Positions 9,629-18,568 of a stretch of DNA of 64,000 nucleotides are shown piece after piece (position 1 is the first letter of the stretch; each line of letters opens with the position of its first letter). The stretch lies in contig NZ_PZJH01000001.1 of NCBI RefSeq assembly GCF_003259695.1, positions 1,178,001 to 1,242,000 of the forward strand, read 5' to 3'. Origin of the DNA: Macrococcus epidermidis. Lineage in GTDB: Bacteria; Bacillota; Bacilli; Staphylococcales; Staphylococcaceae. A model generated the notes under the pieces. That model had not been told where the DNA came from, ran no database searches, and was given only the letters and a program-made list of their open reading frames with translations. Made by a program: the position numbers and the translations under genes.

Positions 9629-10280
9629 TCAACCTATAACCTATACCATAAATTGTATGAATGATTTTACCATCATGATCATTTAACTTATCTCTTAACT
9701 TTTTTATATAAACATTTAAACTGTTTTCATATGTATCGCCTTCTGGCCATACATAATCAATTATTTTTTCTTTTTCTAGAATGATATTTTTATTCTGATA
9801 TAAATAAAAAAATAAATTTCTTTCTGTTTTTGACAATTCTACTTCATTATCTTGGTCATCAAATACCATCTTACTTATTATATCAATTTGAAAATCATAG
9901 AAGTAATCCATCGTTTTAGAATATGAAGCATTTAATATATTTTCAATTCTTGCAATTAGTTCTAACGGATGAAATGGTTTTGTTAAATAATCCTCGCCAT
10001 TTCTTAACCCATCTAATTTACTTTCAATATCATTCCTTGCAGATAAAAAAATAATAGGTATATTATTATCACTTTTTCTAATTAACTTTGTTAGTTCAAT
10101 TCCATTGTCAAAAGGTAACATAATATCCATCAAAATAAGATGGATATCTTCTAACTGTTCATTTACATTTTCACCTGTCGCATTAACATATACTTTTGCT
10201 CCCTTTGATTCTATTAATCGTTTTATACTTGAAGCAATAATACTATCGTCTTCAACAATGAGAATATTATACCCTTCCAT
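9612..10280 (-). CDS. OmpR-family response regulator
   Basis: DNA-binding response regulator of 222 residues. The receiver domain has acidic residues ED at 10-11, phospho-acceptor D52 in LMDIMLP and the conserved lysine in YLTKPFHP. The C-terminal half is an OmpR/PhoB winged helix ending in IHTIYGIGYRL. It is the partner of the overlapping kinase gene. GAGGGA lies upstream of the ATG. Targets unknown; the neighbouring small membrane protein and perhaps the SMR genes are candidates by location only. Confidence 0.9.
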   Translation of the reverse strand: MEGYNILIVEDDSIIASSIKRLIESKGAKVYVNATGENVNEQLEDIHLILMDIMLPFDNGIELTKLIRKSDNNIPIIFLSARNDIESKLDGLRNGEDYLTKPFHPLELIARIENILNASYSKTMDYFYDFQIDIISKMVFDDQDNEVELSKTERNLFFYLYQNKNIILEKEKIIDYVWPEGDTYENSLNVYIKKLRDKLNDHDGKIIHTIYGIGYRLNGNEK

Positions 10281-10296
10281 AAAAATCCCTCACATC

Positions 10297-10515
10297 TTAA
10301 TTAACTAAATATAAGCCCAATACGTATAAAATAATATAACCTAACATTAGATATACAAGTATGATATTACGTTTTTTAGTAAATATTTTTTTGTTATTAA
10401 TATATGAATCATGATCAATGAAATGCATAAAAATGAAACTTATCGCAAGTATAAATGCTAATCCTAATAAACACATTGCAAAAACCATTAATAATGAACC
10501 AAAATTTCCAATCAT
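10297..10515 (-). CDS. Small two-helix membrane protein beside the two-component genes
   Basis: Unrecognised protein of 72 residues. Two hydrophobic helices (about 6-32 and 50-70) flank a basic, Asn/Lys-rich middle (YINNKKIFTKKRN). Start chosen at 10515, with AGAAGG about 6 bases upstream; the longer frame to 10533 would absorb that site. It ends 16 bases before the response regulator on the same strand and is probably the first gene of a three-gene operon. A role as accessory sensor or regulator of the kinase is a guess from position. Confidence 0.65.
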   Translation of the reverse strand: MIGNFGSLLMVFAMCLLGLAFILAISFIFMHFIDHDSYINNKKIFTKKRNIILVYLMLGYIILYVLGLYLVN

Positions 10516-10671
10516 ATTATTACCTTCTCTCATATTTAATTAAGCAGATTAAGATTACTAAACTGGCTTAATAAAAATATAAGCATCAATTCTGAAAAAC
10601 TTATGAATAAATAGTCAATTCTATAAAATTTTAAAAATATTTTATAGAATATTAAATTCTATTAGCAGACA

Positions 10672-11544
10672 TTACTTCATCCCTCTTAATATATGCGTCG
10701 TAATAATATTTGTATCCCATTGTTTTTCACCAAAGTCATATAAACGCTTACGCTCAACATACTTCTGATTTACACGGTGTATCATTTTATCTACTTGTTC
10801 AAAAAATAGATTGTCTTTATTCTCATTTCTGACACGATTCAATATTTCTATCTTTGTTTTAAGTTCAGATTCAATTATCGTCATCGCCCACGTTCGATCA
10901 CTTGCAAGATGGTCCGGTGTAAACTGTTGCGTTACATAATCAGAACTTACATTATGAAATTTATATTCTTCCATCTTCTTTGACAGTTCCGCTTCATTCA
11001 ATTTATATTTTGCTAAATTATTAGATGCTAATTCATTTCTATCTGTCTCAAGCTTTACCCAGAAATTATTCTCAAATACATTATAATCAATACACTTCGC
11101 TAATCTTCTAATATTAGTTACATTCGATAAACAGATACAAATACCTTCAGGCTTTAAGATACGTCTTTGTTCATTGAAGAATACAGAAGTTTCAACATGT
11201 TCACATAATATGTTTGAAATAACAACATCAAAGCTTTCATCATCAAACGGCAGACTTCTTATATCGCCAATAATAAAATTAACATTATTTATATTATCTT
11301 TGGAAAACTGTATAAATAATTCATCTCTGTCCACACCTGTTATTTCAGCGCTCGGATACCAACGTTTTAACGATTCACTAAGTGCGCCAGGTCCACAACC
11401 AATTTCAAGAACTTTTATATCGGATTGTGGTAAATCAAAGTGTTTCATATAATCATATTTAAAACAATCATCAACTCTTTATTTGCGGCTTAAATATAAC
11501 GTATCGATTCTTTGAATTTTGCTAGACCAAACTGTACTCATCAT
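10672..11544 (-). pseudogene. Class I SAM-dependent methyltransferase, interrupted by an in-frame stop
   Basis: The intact part (ATG at 11448, 258 codons) has the SAM-binding motif LEIGCGPGALSESL and the acidic GVDRDE strand. Reading upstream in the same frame gives TAA at 11479-11481. Beyond it comes an open stretch starting at the ATGs at 11544/11541 with a GAGG site, whose product (MSTVWSSKIQRIDTLYLSRK) resembles the usual N-terminus of such enzymes. One base change (TTA Leu to TAA) would explain the break. No ribosome site precedes the internal ATG at 11448. It may be a recent pseudogene, a sequencing error, or a shortened gene started internally. Substrate unknown. Confidence 0.75.
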
Positions 11545-11552
11545 CCTCAGCC

Positions 11553-11625
11553 TTTCTTCGCACATCTTTAATTCATTTTAACTTTTTATCCCAAATAAAA
11601 ACACCTCTTAAAGAGAGATGTCTTA
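11553..11625. repeat. Direct repeat copy 1 (terminator region)
   Basis: Near-identical, same orientation, to 12960-13034. The core 11574-11608 is identical over 35 bases to 12981-13015. It includes the hairpin and T run plus the leader up to the next gene's ribosome site. Confidence 0.9.
11597..11621 (-). terminator. Terminator after the two-gene unknown cassette
   Basis: Minus-strand ACATCTCT pairs with AGAGGTGT and runs into TTTTTATTT. It lies within direct repeat copy 1, 14 bases past the stop of the 129-residue gene. Confidence 0.8.
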
Positions 11626-11634
11626 TTCTTTATC

Positions 11635-12024
11635 TTATGTTATCAAACGACTTATATTGCTAAAGAACATCACAAATTCATTTCTACTCACATTCATTCT
11701 TAATGAAAATCCAGATTCAGTTGCCACGTACGACGTCAACTCACCATAGTCTATATTTATATAAAAAGTGACATCTTCTTCAGAAACATCAATTGAAGTA
11801 ATCCAGATATTTGGTTCAGTAAAATAATGGTCACCTATTTCTAGTAAATCATTAAATACCGGTAAATCTATATCCATAAAATATGTTGTAACAGGAATAG
11901 AAATTGCTGAACTTTTTAAAGTAAATTCTACTTCTACTAGTTCATCCTCAACGGATGGTTTTGCTGTAAGGCTAAGGTGATTATTTTCATAATCTTTATC
12001 TTTCAACTCAATAATATTTTCCAT
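11635..12024 (-). CDS. Unknown protein, 129 residues
   Basis: I do not recognise this protein. It is acidic, lacks membrane segments or a signal peptide, and shows alternating hydrophobic beta-strand-like stretches (VTTYFMDIDLPVF, VTFYINIDYGEL). GGGGAG precedes the ATG at about 8 bases. It lies 35 bases downstream of the 296-residue unknown gene, so they are probably co-transcribed. Both sit between direct copies of one terminator. The size and acidic character are compatible with an immunity-type protein, but nothing in the sequence proves that. Confidence 0.6.
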   Translation of the reverse strand: MENIIELKDKDYENNHLSLTAKPSVEDELVEVEFTLKSSAISIPVTTYFMDIDLPVFNDLLEIGDHYFTEPNIWITSIDVSEEDVTFYINIDYGELTSYVATESGFSLRMNVSRNEFVMFFSNISRLIT

Positions 12025-12059
12025 ATTTCTCCCCTAATTGAATATCATTGTTTAAAAAG

Positions 12060-12950
12060 TTAAAAATTTAAACAATGACAAATATCATATTCTTCATATA
12101 AAACAATTAATTTTTCATCACGAATATTTATCAAATATTCATTATTCTTGATAATAAAGTGATCTCGTTCATTTAAATCTTGATAAAAATCACAATAAAA
12201 CACTCCATTATACCCTACACATCCATCACTTAGACCTCTAACCATGAGTTCAAAGATGTCATCGGTAGATAACTTTTCATTTATCACTATAAATTGTTCA
12301 ATTAATTTATATTTATATCCTTTAGCTTTAACAAATTTAATTGTTTCTTCACCATAATCAAATATTGAACGCGTTATATTTACTTTGTCAATTAACAGTT
12401 TAGCACGTTGGTCGTCATTGAAATAATAAATAGTTGATAATTTATTTCCTTTAAAATCAATATAATTAAAAGGTTGATAATTTTCTTCCCATTCTTCTTT
12501 TATTAAAAAAGGCGTTTTTAATGAAACATTTTCTTCTTCTATAAATCCAGTGTAATAATTTGGATGATATGAGAAGTTTCCTGTGATGTAATCCCAAATA
12601 ATCACAGGTTTTTTATTAATATCTAATAAAATTAATAAATCATAATAATTATCAAAATCTTCGATATCTTGTTCAAATTCTTCTTTTGAAAATTCCCAAA
12701 AAGAATTTATATAATTTGTTTGATAATGTTTTTCTTTCATATTCGGTAATATTAATTTCAAATAATATTGTACTCTTTTAGGAGACAGTTGAACCGTAAT
12801 CAAATCATGCTCTGTTGATTTTACTTCTCCATCTACCAAAGTTAAATATTCAAATGAGCTTGGATTTATACTTTTATATTTTCTATGTTCAGCAATTGAA
12901 TCCTTAATAATTTCTAATTCTTCTTTAATTTTGCCTATTACTCTTTTCAT
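12060..12950 (-). CDS. Unknown protein, 296 residues
   Basis: No recognised domain. The protein is soluble, rich in Tyr, Asn, Ile, Asp and Glu, and starts with a charged helix (IGKIKEELEIIKDSIAEHRK). Its C-terminus contains two nearby cysteines (DICHCLNF). GGGAAAGAG lies just before the ATG. Together with the 129-residue gene it forms a two-gene cassette downstream of the gapB terminator. Base composition is clearly more AT-rich than gapB next to it, consistent with horizontal arrival. Function cannot be assigned. Confidence 0.6.
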   Translation of the reverse strand: MKRVIGKIKEELEIIKDSIAEHRKYKSINPSSFEYLTLVDGEVKSTEHDLITVQLSPKRVQYYLKLILPNMKEKHYQTNYINSFWEFSKEEFEQDIEDFDNYYDLLILLDINKKPVIIWDYITGNFSYHPNYYTGFIEEENVSLKTPFLIKEEWEENYQPFNYIDFKGNKLSTIYYFNDDQRAKLLIDKVNITRSIFDYGEETIKFVKAKGYKYKLIEQFIVINEKLSTDDIFELMVRGLSDGCVGYNGVFYCDFYQDLNERDHFIIKNNEYLINIRDEKLIVLYEEYDICHCLNF

Positions 12951-12959
12951 CTCTTTCCC

Positions 12960-13034
12960 TTTCTCTACACATCTTTACTCCATTTTAACTTTTTATCCCA
13001 AATAAAAACACCTCTCAATTAAGAGAGATGTCTT
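12960..13034. repeat. Direct repeat copy 2 (gapB terminator region)
   Basis: Same-orientation partner of 11553-11625. It contains the gapB terminator. The two copies bracket exactly the two unknown genes. Confidence 0.9.
13003..13031 (-). terminator. gapB terminator
   Basis: Minus-strand ACATCTCTC pairs with GAGAGGTGT around TTAATT and is followed by TTTTTATTT. It lies 14 bases past the gapB stop. Confidence 0.85.
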
Positions 13035-13044
13035 GTCTTCTATA

Positions 13045-14058
13045 TTATTTCGCTAATTTTTCACCCATTAATACTGCTAACTCTACAACACGCGTTGAGT
13101 AACCCCACTCGTTATCGTACCAAGATAATACTTTCACTTTAGATCCTTCCATAACGATAGTAGATAATCCATCTACAATTGAGCTATGTGGATTTGTATT
13201 AAAGTCTACTGATACTAACGGCTCATATGTTACATCTAAAATACCTTTAAGTTCGTTGTCAGCAGATGCTTTAAGCGCTTCATTAACTTCTTCAACAGTT
13301 ACTTCTTTCTCTAAATCTACAACTAAGTCTACTAATGATACGTTTGTTGTAGGTACACGTAACGCCATTCCGTGTAATTTACCTTTTAATTCAGGTAATA
13401 CTAAAGCTAAAGCTTTCGCTGCACCTGTAGAAGTTGGGATAATACTTTGAGCACATGCACGTGCACGGCGTAAATCTTTATGTGGATTGTCTAAGTTCTT
13501 TTGGTCATTTGTATACGCATGAACTGTCGTCATTAATCCGTTCTTAATTCCGAATTTATCATTTAACACTTTCGCTACTGGCGCTAAGCAGTTTGTAGTA
13601 CATGAAGCATTTGAAATAACATCATATGTATCTATATCTAATTGTGCACAGTTCACACCGCGAACGATCGTTTGAACATTTCCTTTACCTGGCGCTGTTA
13701 ATAATACTTTCTTCGCACCTGCTTTAATATGTGCTGACGCTTTCTCAGCATCATTAAATTTACCAGTTGCTTCGATCACAATATCAATATTTAACTCTTT
13801 CCATGGTAATAATTCTGGATTACGCTCAGAAACTAACTTAATTTCTTTACCATCAACGATTAAAGCATTGTCACCAGGTTCTACATCTAATTCAAACTTA
13901 CCATGAGTAGTGTCGTACTTTGTTAAATGTGCTAGTGTTTCTGGAGGATAGCTCGCGTTAATCGCAACTACTTCTAAATTATCATTTAATAGTGCTGCAC
14001 GGAACACCATTCTTCCAATTCTTCCTAACCCATTAATCGCTACTCTTGTTTTCATCAT
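13045..14058 (-). CDS. gapB: Gluconeogenic glyceraldehyde-3-phosphate dehydrogenase GapB
   Basis: GAPDH of about 337 residues with GLGRIGR at the N-terminus and the catalytic [10 protein letters not shown] near residue 150. The coenzyme loop reads [10 protein letters not shown] rather than the ND...D of glycolytic GapA, which indicates NADP preference and the anabolic enzyme. Start chosen at the ATG at 14058 (the next codon is also ATG), with GAAGGAG upstream; the frame to 14097 lacks a site. It follows coaE on the same strand but has its own promoter region with two CcpN-type operators, so it is probably repressed during glycolysis. Confidence 0.94.
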   Translation of the reverse strand: MMKTRVAINGLGRIGRMVFRAALLNDNLEVVAINASYPPETLAHLTKYDTTHGKFELDVEPGDNALIVDGKEIKLVSERNPELLPWKELNIDIVIEATGKFNDAEKASAHIKAGAKKVLLTAPGKGNVQTIVRGVNCAQLDIDTYDVISNASCTTNCLAPVAKVLNDKFGIKNGLMTTVHAYTNDQKNLDNPHKDLRRARACAQSIIPTSTGAAKALALVLPELKGKLHGMALRVPTTNVSLVDLVVDLEKEVTVEEVNEALKASADNELKGILDVTYEPLVSVDFNTNPHSSIVDGLSTIVMEGSKVKVLSWYDNEWGYSTRVVELAVLMGEKLAK

Positions 14059-14074
14059 ATCTTCTCCTTCGCAA

Positions 14075-14109
14075 TGTGTTATACTAATCTCTTTCATTAG
14101 TATAGCACA
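14075..14109 (-). promoter_or_regulatory. Two inverted CcpN-type operators at the gapB promoter
   Basis: TGTGCTATACT on the minus strand (14099-14109) and TGTGTTATACT on the plus strand (14075-14085) both match the CcpN consensus TRTGHYATAYW at every position. They form an inverted repeat, and the first contains a TATACT -10 box. CcpN is the known repressor of gapB in Bacillus; its role here is inferred. Confidence 0.75.
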
Positions 14110-14173
14110 ATGATTGCGTTAAGGAAGCGTTTTCTTTAAGAAAATTATTTTCATAATTTTCTTAAAATTAATT

Positions 14174-14761
14174 TTATATATAGCTTTGAATAAGCAATTC
14201 AAGTTGCTGATAAAGTGATTGTAAGCTACCGCTATTATCAATGACTTTATCAGCTTTTTGTTTCTTTTCTTCAATTGATAGTTGTGATGATACTCTTGAC
14301 TCAGCTTCTTCCAGTGATAACTGATTACGTGCCATTAATCGTTCAATCTGAACTTCTTTTGGAACATAAACCACCCATACTTCATCAACTGTATGCTCTA
14401 ATTTATTTTCAAAAAGTAATGGTATGTCCATTACTACGGGTTTATCAAGTGCTAGTCCCGCTTCTTTTTCCGCTTCCATAATATCTCTTACACGGGGATG
14501 AACGATCGCATTTAACTTTTCTCGTTGATTTTTATCTTTAAAGATTATCTCACCGAGTGCTTTTCTATTTAACGTTCCGTCTTCCTGTATTACTCCATCT
14601 CCAAATACTGTTCTAATTTCCTCTAATCCAGATGATCCTGCTTCGACTGCTTTGCGACTTGCAATATCTGCATCAACAATGACAAATCCATTTTCCGACA
14701 AGAAATTTGCAACTGTTGACTTTCCACTTGCGATACCACCTGTTAAACCTATTACTGTCAC
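14174..14761 (-). CDS. coaE: Dephospho-CoA kinase
   Basis: P-loop kinase of about 195 residues catalysing the last step of coenzyme A synthesis, ATP-dependent 3'-phosphorylation of dephospho-CoA. The Walker A is GGIASGKST at about 8-16. The usual HPRVRDIM and DIPLLFEN motifs follow. I chose the GTG at 14761, 8 bases after the mutM stop and preceded by GTAGGTG. The longer ATG at 14782 would overlap mutM and add a non-conserved extension. Part of a polA-mutM-coaE operon. Confidence 0.94.
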   Translation of the reverse strand: MTVIGLTGGIASGKSTVANFLSENGFVIVDADIASRKAVEAGSSGLEEIRTVFGDGVIQEDGTLNRKALGEIIFKDKNQREKLNAIVHPRVRDIMEAEKEAGLALDKPVVMDIPLLFENKLEHTVDEVWVVYVPKEVQIERLMARNQLSLEEAESRVSSQLSIEEKKQKADKVIDNSGSLQSLYQQLELLIQSYI

Positions 14762-14769
14762 ACTTACAC

Positions 14770-15687
14770 CTACTTTTGACATTTTTCGCAGTAATGCGTG
14801 TTTCTTGTTGCTATCACTTGTGTCGTAATATCATTTTGACATACATTACATTGTTTTAAACCATAGACATTAAATTTACTTTGCATATTGCCACTTTCAC
14901 CTTCGACGTTACGGTAATCAGAAATGCTTGACCCGCCAAATTCAATACCTTTATTTAGCACTTCTACTATAGCTGAAAAGAGTTTCTTCTTTTTCTGAGT
15001 GGATAATGTATGTGTAATATGCGTCGGTAAAATACCTGCTAAATGTAATGCTTCACATGCATATATATTCCCACATCCACTTATTACACTATGATCCATA
15101 ATGACCTGTTTAATCGGTTTATTCATATATTTCTTTAGTTTCGATTGCTGTATGAAATGTGCCATTGCGTTATTTTCAAAAGGTTCTGGCGCAATAGTTT
15201 GATTAAAGTTTGCAAAAGCTGCTTCATCTAATATTTTAAATTCACCAAAACGCCTTATATCTGAATAGATCATCTTTTGTCCATCTGACAATTCAAACTG
15301 GACATGCCAATGTTTCTTATAATTTGGGATGGGAATTTCCTCAATACTACTTTTCACAAAGAAAGCGCCGGCCATCCCTAAATGGCCGACTAAATATATT
15401 TTAGATGTTTGTTCCTGCTCTAATACTTGTTCTTGCTCTATGGAACAGCTTCTTTGTTTCATTAATTCAAAAATAATGTATTTACTTCTGCGGTCTATAC
15501 TTTTAATTACAGTATTACGCACTATGGTATTAAAGTCATCCAGCTCAATTTGTTTAATAATCGTTTCTTTACCTTGTGCTTTACCACGTTTAACCGCTTC
15601 TGAGAATGCTACGTTTATTATTGCTTTATTTAACACATGCGGTCTTAAACCTCTTACCACATGTTCGACTTCCGGTAGTTCCGGCAT
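14770..15687 (-). CDS. mutM: Formamidopyrimidine-DNA glycosylase
   Basis: Base-excision repair glycosylase/AP lyase that removes 8-oxoguanine. It begins MPELPEVE, with P2 as catalytic residue and E3 as proton donor. It ends in the zinc finger with C280, C283, C300 and C303. At 305 residues it is longer than the usual 275-290. The excess includes a Gln/Glu repeat (IEQEQVLEQEQ, about residues 79-89) in the N-terminal domain. Start is supported by GTAGGTGG. It lies 8 bases after polA. Confidence 0.95.
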   Translation of the reverse strand: MPELPEVEHVVRGLRPHVLNKAIINVAFSEAVKRGKAQGKETIIKQIELDDFNTIVRNTVIKSIDRRSKYIIFELMKQRSCSIEQEQVLEQEQTSKIYLVGHLGMAGAFFVKSSIEEIPIPNYKKHWHVQFELSDGQKMIYSDIRRFGEFKILDEAAFANFNQTIAPEPFENNAMAHFIQQSKLKKYMNKPIKQVIMDHSVISGCGNIYACEALHLAGILPTHITHTLSTQKKKKLFSAIVEVLNKGIEFGGSSISDYRNVEGESGNMQSKFNVYGLKQCNVCQNDITTQVIATRNTHYCEKCQK

Positions 15688-15695
15688 CTTTCCAC

Positions 15696-18317
15696 CTACT
15701 TTGCTTCATACCAACTTTCACCAGAATCATATTCTACTTCAAGTGGTACATTAAGTTCAATTGCATGCTCCATAATATCTTTTACAAATAGACTAAACGC
15801 ATCTATTTCATCTTTTGGAACTTCAAAGATCAATTCATCGTGTACTTGTAATAACATCTTCGCTTTAAAGTTTGTCTCTTTTAGCGCTTTATCAAACTGT
15901 ACCATCGCAAGTTTAATAATATCTGCTGCACTTCCCTGGATTGGCGTGTTCATCGCAGTTCTTTCAGCAAATCCTCTTAAATTAAAGTTCTTACTCGTAA
16001 TATCAGGAATATATCTTCTACGCTGCATAATTGTTGTAACGTAACCATCCTGTTTGGCTTTCTGAATAATATCATCCATGTATTGTTTCACTTTTGGGAA
16101 GCTATCCAGATAATCATCGATAAATTGTTGTGCAGCTTTTCGTGTGATACCTAAACTTTGACTTAGGCCATAATCACTAATTCCGTAAACAATACCGAAA
16201 TTAACAGCTTTTGCCTGACGACGCATATTGCTATCAACCGCGTCCTTTTCAACATCAAAAACTTCCATCGCTGTCTTCGTATGAATATCAATACCATGTG
16301 TAAATGCTTCCATCATACTCGCATCTTCTGTAATGTGAGCAAGGACACGCAATTCAATTTGAGAATAATCGGCAGCAAAGATTACCATGTCATCTCCACT
16401 CGGAACGAAAGCTTTTCTAATCTTTCTACCTTCGTCTAATCTAACCGGTATATTCTGCAGGTTCGGATCTATTGAAGATAGACGACCCGTTTGTGCGATA
16501 ACCTGATTAAAGCGTGTATGAATCTTCTCATCATCACCTATTAATCGTTGTAACCCTTCAACGTACGTTGACTGAAGTTTCGATAATGTTCGATAGACTA
16601 GAATATCATCGATAATCGCATGACTGCCTTGTAACTTTTCTAACACATCCACAGCGGTTGAGTAACCTGTCTTCGTCTTTTTAATGATCGGTAACTTTAA
16701 CTCTTCAAATAGAATCACACCTAGTTGTTTCGGTGAGTTAACATTAAATGATTTGCCGGCATGATTATAGATACTTTCTGTTAAAGCATCTAATCTTTCC
16801 TGTATTTCACCCTGCATTTCAATTAATGTCTCTTTATTCACTTTAATGCCTTGAAGTTCCATCTTTGCAAGTACTAGGGCAAGTGGTAATTCAAGTTCGT
16901 CATGTAGCGCGAGTTGTTCATGGGCAATTAGCTTTTCTTTAATCATAGGTGTTACGTCATTTATAAGATGCACTTCATTTGCAATGTGCTGATACAAAAT
17001 TTCTCTGTCAGGTACATGCGCTTTCGCACCTTTACCGAAAATATGATCATCAGATTCCACATAGTTTAATCCAAAATCATGTCCGAGTTGCGCTACATCA
17101 ACCACTGTAGATGATGGATTCAATAAATAATTGGCCAGCATCGTATCAAAGGCGATACCTTCAATATTTATGGATAAGCGTTCGAACATTACTTTAACTG
17201 CTTTTGCATCATACACATGTTTTTTTACATTTTCATCTTCCAGCAATGTGATAAATGACTTATTCTTCATAATATCTTCAGGTTGTACAACAAATGTTTC
17301 GTCATTGTATATAATACCTAATCCTAATATTTCATTCTTCAAATAATTGTCCTGATAGCATTTCAAGTGTAAGGCAATTGCATCGATCGCTTTGAATTCA
17401 AATGACTGATAATCGTTATTAATTGTGATTTCTTTACTGCTCTCAATTTGACTTGTTGTATCAAGATTTTCCAGCATTTGCTTAAATTCTAATTCTCTGA
17501 ACAGTTCAATTTTTTTCGTTTCATCTTTATCCGGAATTACAGTATCAGCTAATGTTACTTCTATCGGTGCATTCGTCTCAATTGTTGCAAGCTGCTTACT
17601 CATGATGGCATCGTCTTGATGATTTGTAAGATTTTCATTGAGTTTCTTCGCAGTAATCTTATCTAAATTCGCGATTACACCTTCAACAGTATCATATTCT
17701 AATAATAATTTAATCGCTGTCTTTTCTCCGACACCAGGTACGCCAGGGATATTATCCGACTTATCACCCATTAAGCCTTTAAGATCGATAATTTTCTCTG
17801 CACCAAATCCATATTTTTCGTGAATGAATTGAGGTGTATATTTATCAATGTCTGTAACACCTTTTTTAGTGTAATAAACGGTTACATAATCATTGACGAG
17901 CTGGGTTAAATCTCGATCACCGGTTACGATAATTGTTTCCACCTTTTGTTCGGCTGCTTCTTTTGAAAGTGTCCCGATAATATCGTCTGCTTCGTAATTA
18001 TCTAATTCGTAATGCTTTATTTGGTAAGCTTCTGCAAGTCGTCTAATGTGCGGGAATTGTTCACTTAATTCCTGAGGTGTCTTCTGACGTCCTCCTTTAT
18101 ATTCTCCAAACGTTGCATGTCTAAATGTTGTCTTCCCTGCATCAAATGCGATTAAGAAATGCGTTGGTTTTTCTTCTTTAATTAACTTTTCTAAAATTAA
18201 CGTAAAACCATAAATTGCATTCGTATGTAACTCTGATGAATTCTTTAGTAAAGGTAATGCATAAAAGGCACGAAACGCGATACTATTTCCATCAATTAAT
18301 ATTAGTTTTTCTTTCAT
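15696..18317 (-). CDS. polA: DNA polymerase I
   Basis: Family A polymerase of 873 residues for Okazaki fragment processing and repair synthesis. The N-terminal 5'-nuclease domain (about 1-290) starts LILIDGNSIAFRAFYA. A middle 3'-5' exonuclease-like domain probably lacks activity, as in other Bacillales. The C-terminal polymerase domain carries DYSQIELR, the O-helix RRQAKAVNFGIVYG and the QVHDEL motif. GGAGGTAG lies before the ATG. First gene of polA-mutM-coaE, preceded by the phoR terminator. Confidence 0.97.
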   Translation of the reverse strand: MKEKLILIDGNSIAFRAFYALPLLKNSSELHTNAIYGFTLILEKLIKEEKPTHFLIAFDAGKTTFRHATFGEYKGGRQKTPQELSEQFPHIRRLAEAYQIKHYELDNYEADDIIGTLSKEAAEQKVETIIVTGDRDLTQLVNDYVTVYYTKKGVTDIDKYTPQFIHEKYGFGAEKIIDLKGLMGDKSDNIPGVPGVGEKTAIKLLLEYDTVEGVIANLDKITAKKLNENLTNHQDDAIMSKQLATIETNAPIEVTLADTVIPDKDETKKIELFRELEFKQMLENLDTTSQIESSKEITINNDYQSFEFKAIDAIALHLKCYQDNYLKNEILGLGIIYNDETFVVQPEDIMKNKSFITLLEDENVKKHVYDAKAVKVMFERLSINIEGIAFDTMLANYLLNPSSTVVDVAQLGHDFGLNYVESDDHIFGKGAKAHVPDREILYQHIANEVHLINDVTPMIKEKLIAHEQLALHDELELPLALVLAKMELQGIKVNKETLIEMQGEIQERLDALTESIYNHAGKSFNVNSPKQLGVILFEELKLPIIKKTKTGYSTAVDVLEKLQGSHAIIDDILVYRTLSKLQSTYVEGLQRLIGDDEKIHTRFNQVIAQTGRLSSIDPNLQNIPVRLDEGRKIRKAFVPSGDDMVIFAADYSQIELRVLAHITEDASMMEAFTHGIDIHTKTAMEVFDVEKDAVDSNMRRQAKAVNFGIVYGISDYGLSQSLGITRKAAQQFIDDYLDSFPKVKQYMDDIIQKAKQDGYVTTIMQRRRYIPDITSKNFNLRGFAERTAMNTPIQGSAADIIKLAMVQFDKALKETNFKAKMLLQVHDELIFEVPKDEIDAFSLFVKDIMEHAIELNVPLEVEYDSGESWYEAK

Positions 18318-18400
18318 TCTTCTACCTCCATCGTATGTCTCTTATAGTCTATCACATCTTGAATTCAGGACATATTTATAGGAACATCATTTTGAAAATA

Positions 18401-18440
18401 AAAAAAACACAAGTGATTGCTTCAGGATCACTTGTGTTTA
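18401..18440 (-). terminator. Terminator between phoR and polA
   Basis: AAACACAAGTGAT pairs with ATCACTTGTGTTT. On the minus strand it is followed by a run of T, so it ends phoPR transcription before polA. Confidence 0.88.
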
Positions 18441-18568
18441 TCTTCTTCTAAAATGAAGGGGTCTATGTGCAATTATAGTTGAACATTGTTAATTTAATGT
18501 AAAGACGAAGTAAATATGAAGTAAAGTTTCAAGTTGTAAAATAAAATATTAGTATAAATAATAAAATA

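Noticed and set aside
8618-10280. Bacitracin-type BceRS system
   Set aside because: No BceAB-type ABC transporter in the block, so the specific name is not supported.
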